Shown here in pieces: positions 1 through 6,449 of a stretch of 8,808 nt of DNA. The translations under genes were made by a program, and so were the position numbers. Positions within the stretch are counted from its first letter, which is position 1. Each line of letters begins with the position of its first letter. The DNA comes from Acholeplasmatales bacterium Tener_01 (GTDB lineage: Bacteria; Bacillota_I; Bacilli_A; ML615J-28; CAG-698), in contig LVBR01000010.1 in NCBI GenBank assembly GCA_001604495.1, positions 1 through 8,808 of the forward strand, read 5' to 3'. The notes under the pieces were generated by a model, which was given only the letters and a program-made list of their open reading frames with translations, did not search any database and had not been told where the DNA came from.

Positions 1-4
1 TCAT
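1..4 (-). CDS. Possible start of a minus-strand gene running off the left edge
   Basis: The minus strand has an ATG at positions 4-2. It is preceded by AGAGGAT (19-13), which leaves about 9-10 bases between the GAGG core and the ATG. Almost the same AGAGGATAAAA context precedes the start codon of the sugar dehydratase at 5468, so this organism uses such a ribosome site. Nothing of the protein is visible, so no function can be given. The preceding minus-strand gene (208-903) has no obvious terminator, so the two could be co-transcribed across a roughly 200-base gap. The call rests only on the ribosome site and the ATG. Confidence 0.35.
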
Positions 5-207
5 TAATTTTTATCCTCTAATTTTATAACTAAATTGAAATTTGAAAAATTATCAATTTTTGTGATTTATGAAAAACGATTCTAGGGGAAATTTCGGGCT
101 CAGTGATTTTCACCCGCAAACATTGTTTTATTTCGCTTAAATTCGCCAAAATTTTGCCTTATAATCGATTTTTACAGATTTCGCGTAATTTTGTTTGTGT
201 TAGATTT
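5..207. other. Intergenic region / possible leader
   Basis: This stretch of about 200 bases has no convincing ORF on either strand. It is locally richer in G and C around 84-120 than other spacers here. A weak imperfect hairpin can be drawn at 95-116, with a GTGA/TCAC inner stem at 103-113 and CGG/CCG outside, but no T-run follows it on either strand. A self-palindrome CAAAATTTTG lies at 147-156. I recognise no tRNA, T-box or riboswitch. It could be the 5' leader of the gene leaving the left edge. A clear -35/-10 pair for that gene was not found: a TATAAA-like box is present around 25-30, but its best -35 is badly spaced. Confidence 0.4.
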
Positions 208-903
208 CTAATCAATTTGAGGAGAAAATGCGATTTTAGCGTTTTTTTGGTAAAGATAAGATTTTCCCCTCTTTCCGATAGCCTCTAAAACGCCTAAATA
301 TTTTAAAATTGATAGAGTTAAAGATGCGATTCTTTTAGTTATTTTTTTCGCTTTTGCTAGGTCATTTGAAGTGAAATTTTCTTCCATTTTATTAACAAAA
401 ATCAAATAATCGCTCAAATTATTGATATTTACTAAATCAACAACGCTATTTGGGTAGGCTTCAACCTTAAAAAAGCCTTTTCTACTCATAGAAGTTTCGT
501 TTCTTTCCTCTAAAACATCCAAAAATAGGAGTTTTATTCTTAGATTTTTGTTATTTAAGAAAGGTTTAATCTTATACAACTCCCAAACAGCATCATAAAT
601 GCTACCTTTTTTAGGGCTTTTTCTAATTACAGAGGTATTATTTAATTTATTTACCTTTAAATATTTGGTTTTAGCAATCGGATAGACGATAGTAACAAGG
701 TAATCTTTAAGATAAAAGTCTAATTTATCTCTTAATTTATCAAATCCTTGGGTTTGGATTTCTATAATTTCACCATCTTTACAAATATCAGCAACATATG
801 GCCCAATACTAACCTCATGATAGTTAGGATTTTCTTCTAAATAGTACTTTATATAGTGGTGTAAGCTCTTCTCTTGAAGCTCTCCGATAATTCTACTACC
901 CAT
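208..903 (-). CDS. Uncharacterised protein, possible PD-(D/E)XK-like fold plus winged helix
   Basis: This 231-residue soluble protein has no signal peptide or membrane segment. The ATG is supported by AGAGGT seven bases upstream (916-911). The N-terminal part alternates helix and strand, with an acidic pattern that recalls restriction-endonuclease-like folds: E23 in a helix, D39 in VADI, and E48-I-Q50 in EIIEIQT, where the usual lysine would be glutamine. A basic RKSPKKG patch at about 94-100 precedes a short helix. The C-terminus (about 178-219, from FTSNDLAKAKKITKR to GKRGKSYLYQ) reads like a winged-helix DNA-binding domain, with a recognition-helix region and a G-K-R-G wing. From memory it resembles a family of uncharacterised Firmicute proteins of similar length sharing the MGSRI, IEIQT and RKSPKKG features; this was not verified. 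It has its own promoter and is separated from gdhA by that gene's terminator, so it is probably an independent unit. DNA binding or cleavage is inference only. Confidence 0.8.
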   Translation of the reverse strand: MGSRIIGELQEKSLHHYIKYYLEENPNYHEVSIGPYVADICKDGEIIEIQTQGFDKLRDKLDFYLKDYLVTIVYPIAKTKYLKVNKLNNTSVIRKSPKKGSIYDAVWELYKIKPFLNNKNLRIKLLFLDVLEERNETSMSRKGFFKVEAYPNSVVDLVNINNLSDYLIFVNKMEENFTSNDLAKAKKITKRIASLTLSILKYLGVLEAIGKRGKSYLYQKNAKIAFSPQID

Positions 904-921
904 TTTTGATACCTCTTATTT

Positions 922-950
922 ATTATAACAAAATAAACCCCTAATATAAA
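922..950 (-). promoter_or_regulatory. Promoter of the 208-903 gene
   Basis: On the minus strand a perfect -10 TATAAT (927-922) is preceded by TGT (930-928), which makes an extended -10. A weak -35 TTTATA (950-945) lies 17 bases upstream. The ribosome site follows at 916-911, so the leader would be short. The same TGT-TATAAT appears upstream of two other genes in the window. Confidence 0.6.
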
Positions 951-968
951 TAATAATATCAAGAAAAA

Positions 969-991
969 ATGACTCAGTTTAACTGAGTCAT
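969..991 (-). terminator. Rho-independent terminator of gdhA
   Basis: A perfect 10-bp stem, ATGACTCAGT (969-978) with ACTGAGTCAT (982-991), encloses a 3-base loop. On the minus strand it is followed directly by TTTTTTCTT. It begins about 7 bases past the gdhA stop codon. It insulates the next gene (208-903), whose promoter lies just beyond it. Confidence 0.9.
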
Positions 992-998
992 ATAGTTA

Positions 999-2345
999 TT
1001 ATACAAGTCCTTCAGCAAGCATTGCTTCGTAAACTTTTTTAAAGCCCGCAATGTTAGCTCCTTTAGCAATATTTGTAGGTTCATTGTAAAGAGTTGCGGC
1101 ATCGTAACACTTATGGAAGATATCTTTCATAATCTTTTGAAGTTTTTCATCAACTTCTTCGAATGTCCAACTTAAATGCATTGCATCTTGGCTCATTTCT
1201 AAGCAACTTACAGCAACACCGCCACCATTTGCAGCTTTTCCAGGAGCAAATAGTACGCCTTCTTTATGTAAATAGTGAATAGCTTCAACATCTGTAGGCA
1301 TATTAGCGCCTTCACAAACCATGAAGCAGCCATTCTTCTTTAAGTTCATAGCATCATTAACATTGATTTCTTTTTGAGTTGCACAAGGGAAGGCAATATC
1401 ACATGGAACATTCCAAATATCGTGGTTATTTTCACCATGAGCTACATTTGGATATTTTTCAATGTAAGCTTTGTATGTTTCGCCTTTAGCTTTAGCATTC
1501 TTTAAGGCAAATTCAACATCGATTCCTTTAGGATCGTAGTACCAACCGTTTCTATCACTCATAGCAACAACTGTTGCACCTAAAGTATTTGCTTTTTCTA
1601 GAGCGAATGAAGCAACTTTACCGCTACCAGAGATGATTATCTTCTTACCTTTTAGTGAATCGTTACGTAAAACCTTTAACATTTCACTTGCGAAATACAT
1701 TACACCGTAACCTGTAGCTTCAGGACGAGCATATGATCCACCATATTCAACACCTTTTCCAGTAATAACACCACTAAAGTCGTTCTTTAGTTTCTTGTAA
1801 AAGCCGAATAAGTAACCAACTTCACGGCCACCAACACCGATATCACCAGCAGGAACATCTAGATTAGGTCCAATGTGACGATATAATTCTGCCATAAATG
1901 ATTGACAGAAACGCATAACTTCGCCATCGCTCTTACCGATTGGGTCAAAGTCACTTCCACCTTTACCACCACCGATAGGAAGTCCTGTTAAAGAGTTCTT
2001 AACGATTTGTTCAAATGCTAAGAACTTCAAAATTGATAAATTAACGCTCTTATCAAATCTTAGTCCACCTTTGTAAGGTCCTATTGCACTGTTAAATTGT
2101 ACTCTGTAACCAGTATTAACTCTAATTTTACCATTATCATCTACCCAACATACTCTAAATGAGATAACTCTTTCAGGAACAACAAATCTCTCTAAAATAG
2201 CATTTGCTTCAATTCTTGGGTCTTTTTCAACAACTTCTTCCATTGAGTCTAAAAATTCAACAACTGCATTAATAAATTCTGGTTGATTAGGATTACTTCT
2301 TTTGACGTCTTCTAAAATTTTGTTAAGATACTCACTATTGTACAT
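999..2345 (-). CDS. gdhA: NADP-type glutamate dehydrogenase
   Basis: This cytoplasmic hexameric enzyme interconverts 2-oxoglutarate plus ammonium with glutamate. The 448 residues match the roughly 447-450 of bacterial NADP-dependent (small, GDH50-class) enzymes. Motifs line up with the family numbering: K92 in GPYKGGLRF, catalytic K128 in PIGGGKGGSDFDP, and D168 in VPAGDIGVGGRE. The Rossmann nucleotide-binding motif SGSGKVA is at about 239-245, with S263-D264 at the end of the following strand; this region argues for NADP(H), though cofactor choice is by family resemblance. The C-terminal glutamate-site region with the GxANMPT motif is also present. ATG is the start, with GGAG nine bases upstream (2358-2355). 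The gene lies 17 bases after the aminotransferase stop with no terminator between, so it is the second gene of an operon ending at the 969-991 hairpin. No truncation or frameshift is seen. Confidence 0.97.
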   Translation of the reverse strand: MYNSEYLNKILEDVKRSNPNQPEFINAVVEFLDSMEEVVEKDPRIEANAILERFVVPERVISFRVCWVDDNGKIRVNTGYRVQFNSAIGPYKGGLRFDKSVNLSILKFLAFEQIVKNSLTGLPIGGGKGGSDFDPIGKSDGEVMRFCQSFMAELYRHIGPNLDVPAGDIGVGGREVGYLFGFYKKLKNDFSGVITGKGVEYGGSYARPEATGYGVMYFASEMLKVLRNDSLKGKKIIISGSGKVASFALEKANTLGATVVAMSDRNGWYYDPKGIDVEFALKNAKAKGETYKAYIEKYPNVAHGENNHDIWNVPCDIAFPCATQKEINVNDAMNLKKNGCFMVCEGANMPTDVEAIHYLHKEGVLFAPGKAANGGGVAVSCLEMSQDAMHLSWTFEEVDEKLQKIMKDIFHKCYDAATLYNEPTNIAKGANIAGFKKVYEAMLAEGLV

Positions 2346-2362
2346 TTAATTCATCTCCATAA

Positions 2363-3514
2363 TTATTCAATAATATACTCTTTAATCTTTTTTGCTAAGC
2401 CTTTAACTTGTTCAAGAGTCAAACCACATATTGCTACTCTTACCAAATCACAAACAGGTAGAACGTAGATATGTTCGTCTTTCAATTTTTCAAATACTTC
2501 TTTATTATTCTTACATGGAATACTAATAAAGAATCCGTTATCGTATTTTAAAGTCTTTAGGTTGCAACTCTTAGCTTCACTTAAAAACAACTTGCTTCTT
2601 TCACTTAAAGCATTTTGAATTTTTTCTAATGCTTTTTTGTGTTTAGCTTTCGTTTCTAAATCTAGTTCTACTTTTTCAATTAGTGTAATCATTGCGTGAT
2701 TACAATTACTCCAAGTAGTTCTAGCATGGAAACAAGCAACCTTATAGAAGAATTCATCCTTCATAACTAGCGCTCCAAGTCTTTGACCATAGATTTGGTA
2801 AGACTTTGAGTAGCTAACGCAATAAAGAATTTCAACATTATCTTCTAAGTGCAACTTTAAAAAACTTCTATCTTTATGTCGAGCTTCGTTCGATATATCT
2901 AAATAAGCACAGTCAAGTATCATTGTACAAGGAACTTTTTGCTTATTTAAATAACCAACTAAATCCTCTAGTTCTTCTTGTCTTAAAGAATAACCTGTAG
3001 GATTGTGACAAGGATCATTTAGTATAAATACTAGTTTTCCTTCTTCACTGATGATTTTATTACCAACTTCAATAAAACCATCTAGATTGAATTTATCATC
3101 TTTAAGTAAGGTGTATGTGGCGACATTTAGACCATTTTCTTTAGCAATACCAAAATATGGTCCCCAACAAGGATAAGGAATAAGCAGTGTCTCACCTTTT
3201 TCTAAGGTTAAACCTACGCTTGTTGTGATGGCACCAGTTCCCCCAGGGGTACTAATCACATAGTGATCACTTAACCCAAGATAGGAATTTGTGGCTTGGC
3301 GAAATTTTTCACCGCCATCTACGCTACTATATGCATACTTATCTTTTGTTGATAGTCCGCCTTCGATTTCTTTTACAAAATCAAATACCTCGAAAGGCTG
3401 AAACGACCCTACGGTTGCATTAATACCCATAGGATCACTCGATGCCACTTTACCTATACCTAAAGCATCATCTTTTAAAATATTATCTAATTTTGATTTA
3501 ATAATGAATGCCAT
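2363..3514 (-). CDS. Class I PLP-dependent aminotransferase (aspartate/aromatic type)
   Basis: A 383-residue fold-type I PLP enzyme that should transfer amino groups between an amino acid and 2-oxoglutarate. Active-site landmarks (numbered from the ATG) match the aspartate aminotransferase pattern: N171 in HNPTG, D201 and Y204 in DCAY, Schiff-base lysine K237 in SYSKSYQIYGQRLG with R245 exactly eight residues later, and R359 in VRVAICGL where the family has the carboxylate-binding arginine. HNPTG and the RTTWSN segment point toward the AspC/TyrB branch, but substrate choice cannot be read from the sequence. Start choice: the frame also opens with GTG at 3523, giving MEEMAF. AGGTGG at 3525-3520 overlaps that GTG and sits five bases before the ATG at 3514, so the ATG is preferred. 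It is the first gene of an operon with gdhA, which recycles glutamate, the usual amino partner. Confidence 0.92.
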   Translation of the reverse strand: MAFIIKSKLDNILKDDALGIGKVASSDPMGINATVGSFQPFEVFDFVKEIEGGLSTKDKYAYSSVDGGEKFRQATNSYLGLSDHYVISTPGGTGAITTSVGLTLEKGETLLIPYPCWGPYFGIAKENGLNVATYTLLKDDKFNLDGFIEVGNKIISEEGKLVFILNDPCHNPTGYSLRQEELEDLVGYLNKQKVPCTMILDCAYLDISNEARHKDRSFLKLHLEDNVEILYCVSYSKSYQIYGQRLGALVMKDEFFYKVACFHARTTWSNCNHAMITLIEKVELDLETKAKHKKALEKIQNALSERSKLFLSEAKSCNLKTLKYDNGFFISIPCKNNKEVFEKLKDEHIYVLPVCDLVRVAICGLTLEQVKGLAKKIKEYIIE

Positions 3515-3532
3515 TTCTTCCACCTACAATAT

Positions 3533-3560
3533 ATTATAATACCTTTTAATTAAAAAGCAA
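3533..3560 (-). promoter_or_regulatory. Promoter of the aminotransferase-gdhA operon
   Basis: On the minus strand TTGCTT (3560-3555) and a perfect TATAAT (3538-3533) are separated by 16 bases. The -10 lies about 20 bases before the likely start codon, so the leader is very short and leaves no room for a riboswitch or attenuator. No clear operator was seen. The promoter sits just after the terminator of the upstream dehydratase gene. Confidence 0.6.
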
Positions 3561-3610
3561 GTAAACATAACATAAACTATCAACATAAATAATTATTATA
3601 TATAAAAACA

Positions 3611-3640
3611 AAAAAGGAGTTTGTAACAAAACTCCTTTTT
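3611..3640 (-). terminator. Rho-independent terminator of the sugar dehydratase gene
   Basis: AAAAAGGAGTTT (3611-3622) pairs perfectly with AAACTCCTTTTT (3629-3640) around a 6-base loop. On the minus strand the hairpin is followed by TTTTTTGTTTTT. The upstream arm begins inside the stop codon of the dehydratase gene (TAA, 3641-3639). It separates that gene from the aminotransferase-gdhA operon. Confidence 0.9.
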
Positions 3641-5468
3641 ATTTATCTGCTTTATATGTTTCAACAAGTTCACTAACAAGTTTTTTCATTTCGCTTATTT
3701 CGTTGTAAGCTGCTTTGTATAAAATATCTAAGTTTTCAAATAGTTTGTCTTCATCAAATTTAATAGGTTTAGCAACACTAATTAAACCATTAGCTGTTTT
3801 TTCTAATCCTTCTTCACTCATTAGACGTTCTTCATAAAGTTTCTCACCAGGTCTAAGTCCAGTAATCTTTATTTCCATATCGACGCCTGGAGTATATCCT
3901 GACAACTTAATTAGGTTGACAGCTAAATCGTAGATTCTAACAGGCTCGCCCATATCTAAAACATAGATTTCGCCGCTTTTAGCATAAGCACCTGCTTGTA
4001 ATACTAAACTTACTGCTTCAGGTATAGTCATAAAATATCTAATGATATCTTTGTGAGTTACTGTTACTGGTCCACCTTCAGCCATTTGCTTTTTAAATAG
4101 TGGAATTACTGAGCCATTACTTCCTAAGACATTTCCAAATCTAACCGCTACAAACTTACAAGTCTTGCTCTTTTTACCGATTGCTTGAATAATCATTTCG
4201 CAAATTCTCTTACTTGCGCCCATGATGTTTGTTGGGTTGACGGCTTTGTCTGTAGATATTTGAACAAATCTTGATGCGTTGTATTTATCAGCACATTTTG
4301 CCACATTCAATGTACCAAATACATTGTTTTTAATAGCTTCATTAGGTGAAGTTTCCATTAGTGGTACATGCTTATGGGCAGCAGCATTAAAGACAATATC
4401 AGGCTTATATGTCTTAAATACATCTTCAAGTTTTCCATTGTCACGAACTGAGGCAATCAAAGCAACCAAATTCAAATTAGGAAGTTTTCTCTTAAGTTCT
4501 TGTTCGATATCATAGGCATTATTTTCATATATATCTAAGATAATTAGTTGTTTAGGATTGTGATGAGCAATTTGGCGACAAAGTTCAGATCCAATTGATC
4601 CACCACCACCTGTTACTAAGACAACTTTTCCTTCGATATATCCCATAATTTCATCTAAATTTACTTTGATTTGTTCACGTCCAAGTAAATCTTTGATTTC
4701 AACTTCACGAAGTTTACTTACTGATACTGTACCATTAGCTAGTTCATAAATACCTGGAAGACTACTCACTTTACATTTTGTATCTTTACAAATATCAAGT
4801 AGTTCTTTTTTCTCTTTTGCACTAATTGATGGTAGTGCTAAGATGATTTCTTTGATACCATATTTTTCAACAGCACTTAGTATTTGGGTTCTATCTCCAA
4901 CAATTGGAACACCAAAAATAGTTGTACGATGTTTTGCTTTATCATCATCGATAATACAAACAGGGTTTTTGTTAGTCTTATCGCTATAAATCAATTCTTT
5001 AACAATCATGCTACCGGCATCACCACCACCAATAATCATTACAGGGTAAGATGTGCCAAGGCTTTGAATACCACCACGCTTAAGAAGCTTAAACATTCTT
5101 GTAGAAAAGCGTGTGAAACCACTTAAAACAAATATTAATAAGACATTAACAGTGGCAAAACTGATTGTAATAAACTCTCTACCAGTTATTAAAGCAACTA
5201 AGCAGTTAACAACACCAATAATTACAGATCCAGCTGCAATCTTAATAAGTTCAGTAACACTAGCATAGCGCCATAAACTTGAATATAGTTTTAATATTAA
5301 ATATACTACAATTACTTCAACAATCTCCGCTGCCGTAAATATAATCATTATATTTATATTTTCTTTGATATCAAAGCCTGTAAGTAGGGCTGACATAAAT
5401 GAAGCAATAACTACCATTACAATATCAGCTAATATATATAACTTACGATATTTTCTTGTATCTGTCAT
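3639..5468 (-). CDS. Membrane-anchored nucleotide-sugar 4,6-dehydratase (FlaA1/PglF/CapD/WbpM family)
   Basis: The family converts UDP-GlcNAc, or a related sugar, to a 4-keto-6-deoxy intermediate for capsule, wall or protein-linked glycans. The 609 residues have the long-form layout. Four membrane segments lie at about 10-31, 40-60, 76-96 and 101-121. A first Rossmann domain starts at about 145 (IIGGGDAGSM), and the catalytic NAD-dependent SDR domain starts at about 286 (TGGGGSIGSE). The latter carries NAAAHKHVPLME (361-372) and the active-site stretch STDKAVNP...MGASK, where the usual Tyr of YxxxK is Met (M416, K420). This substitution is typical of the long WbpM/PglF-type enzymes, so it is not a defect. 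Start choice: the frame extends to GTG at 5504, but AGAGGAT (5479-5473) lies just before ATG 5468, so the shorter form is preferred. It is a single-gene unit with its own terminator and no glycan genes next to it. Its exact sugar product is unknown. Confidence 0.93.
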   Translation of the reverse strand: MTDTRKYRKLYILADIVMVVIASFMSALLTGFDIKENINIMIIFTAAEIVEVIVVYLILKLYSSLWRYASVTELIKIAAGSVIIGVVNCLVALITGREFITISFATVNVLLIFVLSGFTRFSTRMFKLLKRGGIQSLGTSYPVMIIGGGDAGSMIVKELIYSDKTNKNPVCIIDDDKAKHRTTIFGVPIVGDRTQILSAVEKYGIKEIILALPSISAKEKKELLDICKDTKCKVSSLPGIYELANGTVSVSKLREVEIKDLLGREQIKVNLDEIMGYIEGKVVLVTGGGGSIGSELCRQIAHHNPKQLIILDIYENNAYDIEQELKRKLPNLNLVALIASVRDNGKLEDVFKTYKPDIVFNAAAHKHVPLMETSPNEAIKNNVFGTLNVAKCADKYNASRFVQISTDKAVNPTNIMGASKRICEMIIQAIGKKSKTCKFVAVRFGNVLGSNGSVIPLFKKQMAEGGPVTVTHKDIIRYFMTIPEAVSLVLQAGAYAKSGEIYVLDMGEPVRIYDLAVNLIKLSGYTPGVDMEIKITGLRPGEKLYEERLMSEEGLEKTANGLISVAKPIKFDEDKLFENLDILYKAAYNEISEMKKLVSELVETYKADK

Positions 5469-5496
5469 TTTTATCCTCTTTTTACCGCTATATAAT

Positions 5497-5526
5497 TTTA
5501 TCACATTCCTTTTTTTTTATCAACAA
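5497..5526 (-). promoter_or_regulatory. Likely promoter of the sugar dehydratase gene
   Basis: On the minus strand TTGTTG (5526-5521) is followed after 18 bases by GATAAA (5502-5497), with TGT in front of it at 5505-5503 as an extended -10. The hexamers are imperfect. The region also holds a run of nine A on this strand. It points away from the plus-strand promoter directly next to it at 5527-5555. If it is correct, the upstream GTG start at 5504 would not be usable, since transcription would begin downstream of it. That agrees with the ATG at 5468. Confidence 0.4.
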
Positions 5527-5555
5527 TATACAAATTATGCTTTTTTTGTTATAAT
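5527..5555 (+). promoter_or_regulatory. Promoter of the DUF3737 gene
   Basis: TATACA (5527-5532) and a perfect TATAAT (5550-5555) are separated by 17 bases, with TG at 5547-5548 making an extended -10. The ribosome site AAGGAG (5564-5569) and ATG 5577 follow at once, so the transcript leader would be only about 15 bases. Confidence 0.65.
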
Positions 5556-5576
5556 CTATTAATAAGGAGTAAATTA

Positions 5577-6419
5577 ATGATTATAAAAGACAAACAATTT
5601 GATGAAGAAAGGGCACTTTACGGATCTAACAATGTATTAGTCGCTAATTGCTCATTTACGGGGCCAAAAGATGGAGAGTCTGCTTTAAAAGAATCTCAAA
5701 ACGTTCGTGTTGACAATTCTTATTTTAACTTAAGATATCCATTTTGGCATGATACAAACCTATCAATAAACGCATCAGAATTAACCGAAAATTGCCGAGC
5801 AGCTTTATGGTACTCAAGTGGTATTAAGATAATTGATTCTATTTTAAATGGTGTAAAAGCTATTAGAGAATGTAAAAATATCGAACTAATAAATGTCAAC
5901 GCTAATTCTAAAGAATTCTTCTGGAAAAGCACAGCCTTCCAAATCAAGGATTCTAAGGTAGAAAGTGAATATCCTTTCTTTGAAGTTAGTGATGGGGTTA
6001 TTGAAAACTTAGATTTAACTGGGAAATACTCATTCCAATATTCAAAAAACATCTTAATAACTAATTCTAACTTCCAAACTAAAGATGCTTTTTGGCACAC
6101 TGATAATATCACAGTTAAAAATACCATTATTAAAGGTGAATACCTTGGTTGGTATTCTAATAACTTAACGCTTGATCACTGCACAATAATTGGAACACAA
6201 CCTCTTTGTTATTGTACTAATTTAGTCTTAATTGATTGTAAGATGATTGATTGCGATTTATCATTTGAATATAGCGATGTTAGAGCAACTATTTTAGGTG
6301 ATATTGATAGCGTTAAAAATCCACATAAAGGCTATATTAAAGCCGATAATATTAAAGAAATAATTATAGACGAAAATAAAAAGAGCGATTCAAATTGCGA
6401 AATCACTCATAATAAATAG
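5577..6419 (+). CDS. DUF3737 family right-handed beta-helix protein
   Basis: This 280-residue protein has no signal peptide or membrane segment, so it is probably cytoplasmic. AAGGAG seven bases before the ATG supports the start. It matches, from memory, the DUF3737 family by the ERALYGSNN opening, FTGPKDGESALKES, RYPFWH, RAALWYS, IRECKNI, KDAFWH, GEYLGWYS and TQPLCYC. Residues about 11-246 form some twelve coils of 18-21 residues, each with a turn holding aromatic or charged residues and then alternating hydrophobics and Asn/Ser, as in pectate-lyase-like beta-helices. Conservation of Trp, His, Arg and Glu at the turns suggests one exposed face that binds or acts on something, perhaps a carbohydrate, but the family's biochemical role is not known to me. 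The C-terminal 30 or so residues are polar and outside the repeats. It is the only plus-strand gene here, divergent from the sugar dehydratase and convergent with the lipoprotein gene. Confidence 0.93.
   Translation: MIIKDKQFDEERALYGSNNVLVANCSFTGPKDGESALKESQNVRVDNSYFNLRYPFWHDTNLSINASELTENCRAALWYSSGIKIIDSILNGVKAIRECKNIELINVNANSKEFFWKSTAFQIKDSKVESEYPFFEVSDGVIENLDLTGKYSFQYSKNILITNSNFQTKDAFWHTDNITVKNTIIKGEYLGWYSNNLTLDHCTIIGTQPLCYCTNLVLIDCKMIDCDLSFEYSDVRATILGDIDSVKNPHKGYIKADNIKEIIIDENKKSDSNCEITHNK
5607..6314 (+). repeat. About twelve tandem beta-helix coils within the DUF3737 protein
   Basis: Residues 11-246 can be cut into coils starting at about 11, 33, 54, 75, 95, 113, 132, 151, 171, 190, 210 and 228. 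The coil heads align as YPFWHDT, AALWYSS, AIRECKN, EFFWKST, YPFFEVS, YSFQYSK, AFWHTDN, LGWYSNN, LCYCTNL and LSFEYSD. Each is followed by a hydrophobic alternation such as NIELINV or NLTLDHC. The repeat is at protein level; the DNA is not obviously duplicated. Confidence 0.75.
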
Positions 6420-6420
6420 A

Positions 6421-6448
6421 ATATGTCCCCAAAAGGGGACATATTTTT
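6421..6448 (+). terminator. Terminator of the DUF3737 gene, possibly shared with the convergent gene
   Basis: A perfect 10-bp stem, ATATGTCCCC (6421-6430) with GGGGACATAT (6435-6444), encloses an AAAA loop. On the plus strand it is followed by TTTTATTAT. It begins two bases after the DUF3737 stop codon. It lies five bases beyond the stop codon of the convergent lipoprotein gene; read from the minus strand it has only a broken T-run (TCTATTTATT), so termination in that direction is probably weaker. Confidence 0.88.
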
Positions 6449-6449
6449 A

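Noticed and set aside
147..156. CAAAATTTTG palindrome as a terminator for the 208-903 gene
   Set aside because: With a loop of normal size only three base pairs remain, and no T-run follows on the minus strand.
103..288. 61-codon plus-strand reading frame
   Set aside because: It has no ribosome site, a basic and low-complexity composition, and overlaps the end of the better supported minus-strand gene at 208-903.
416..420. Loss of the YxxxK catalytic tyrosine in the dehydratase as a sign of an inactive enzyme (numbers here are protein residues)
   Set aside because: Methionine at this place is known in the long WbpM/PglF-type members, and the rest of the active-site stretch is intact.
4279..4515. 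Plus-strand frame inside the sugar dehydratase gene
   Set aside because: It is a shadow frame of a well-conserved catalytic domain, with no start signal.
5469..5504. GTG start extending the dehydratase by 12 residues
   Set aside because: The ribosome site AGAGGAT is positioned for ATG 5468, and the likely -10 overlaps the GTG, so it would not be in the message.
5720..6127. 135-codon minus-strand frame inside the DUF3737 gene
   Set aside because: It is antisense to a clearly recognised protein family, has no ribosome site and shows no domain of its own.
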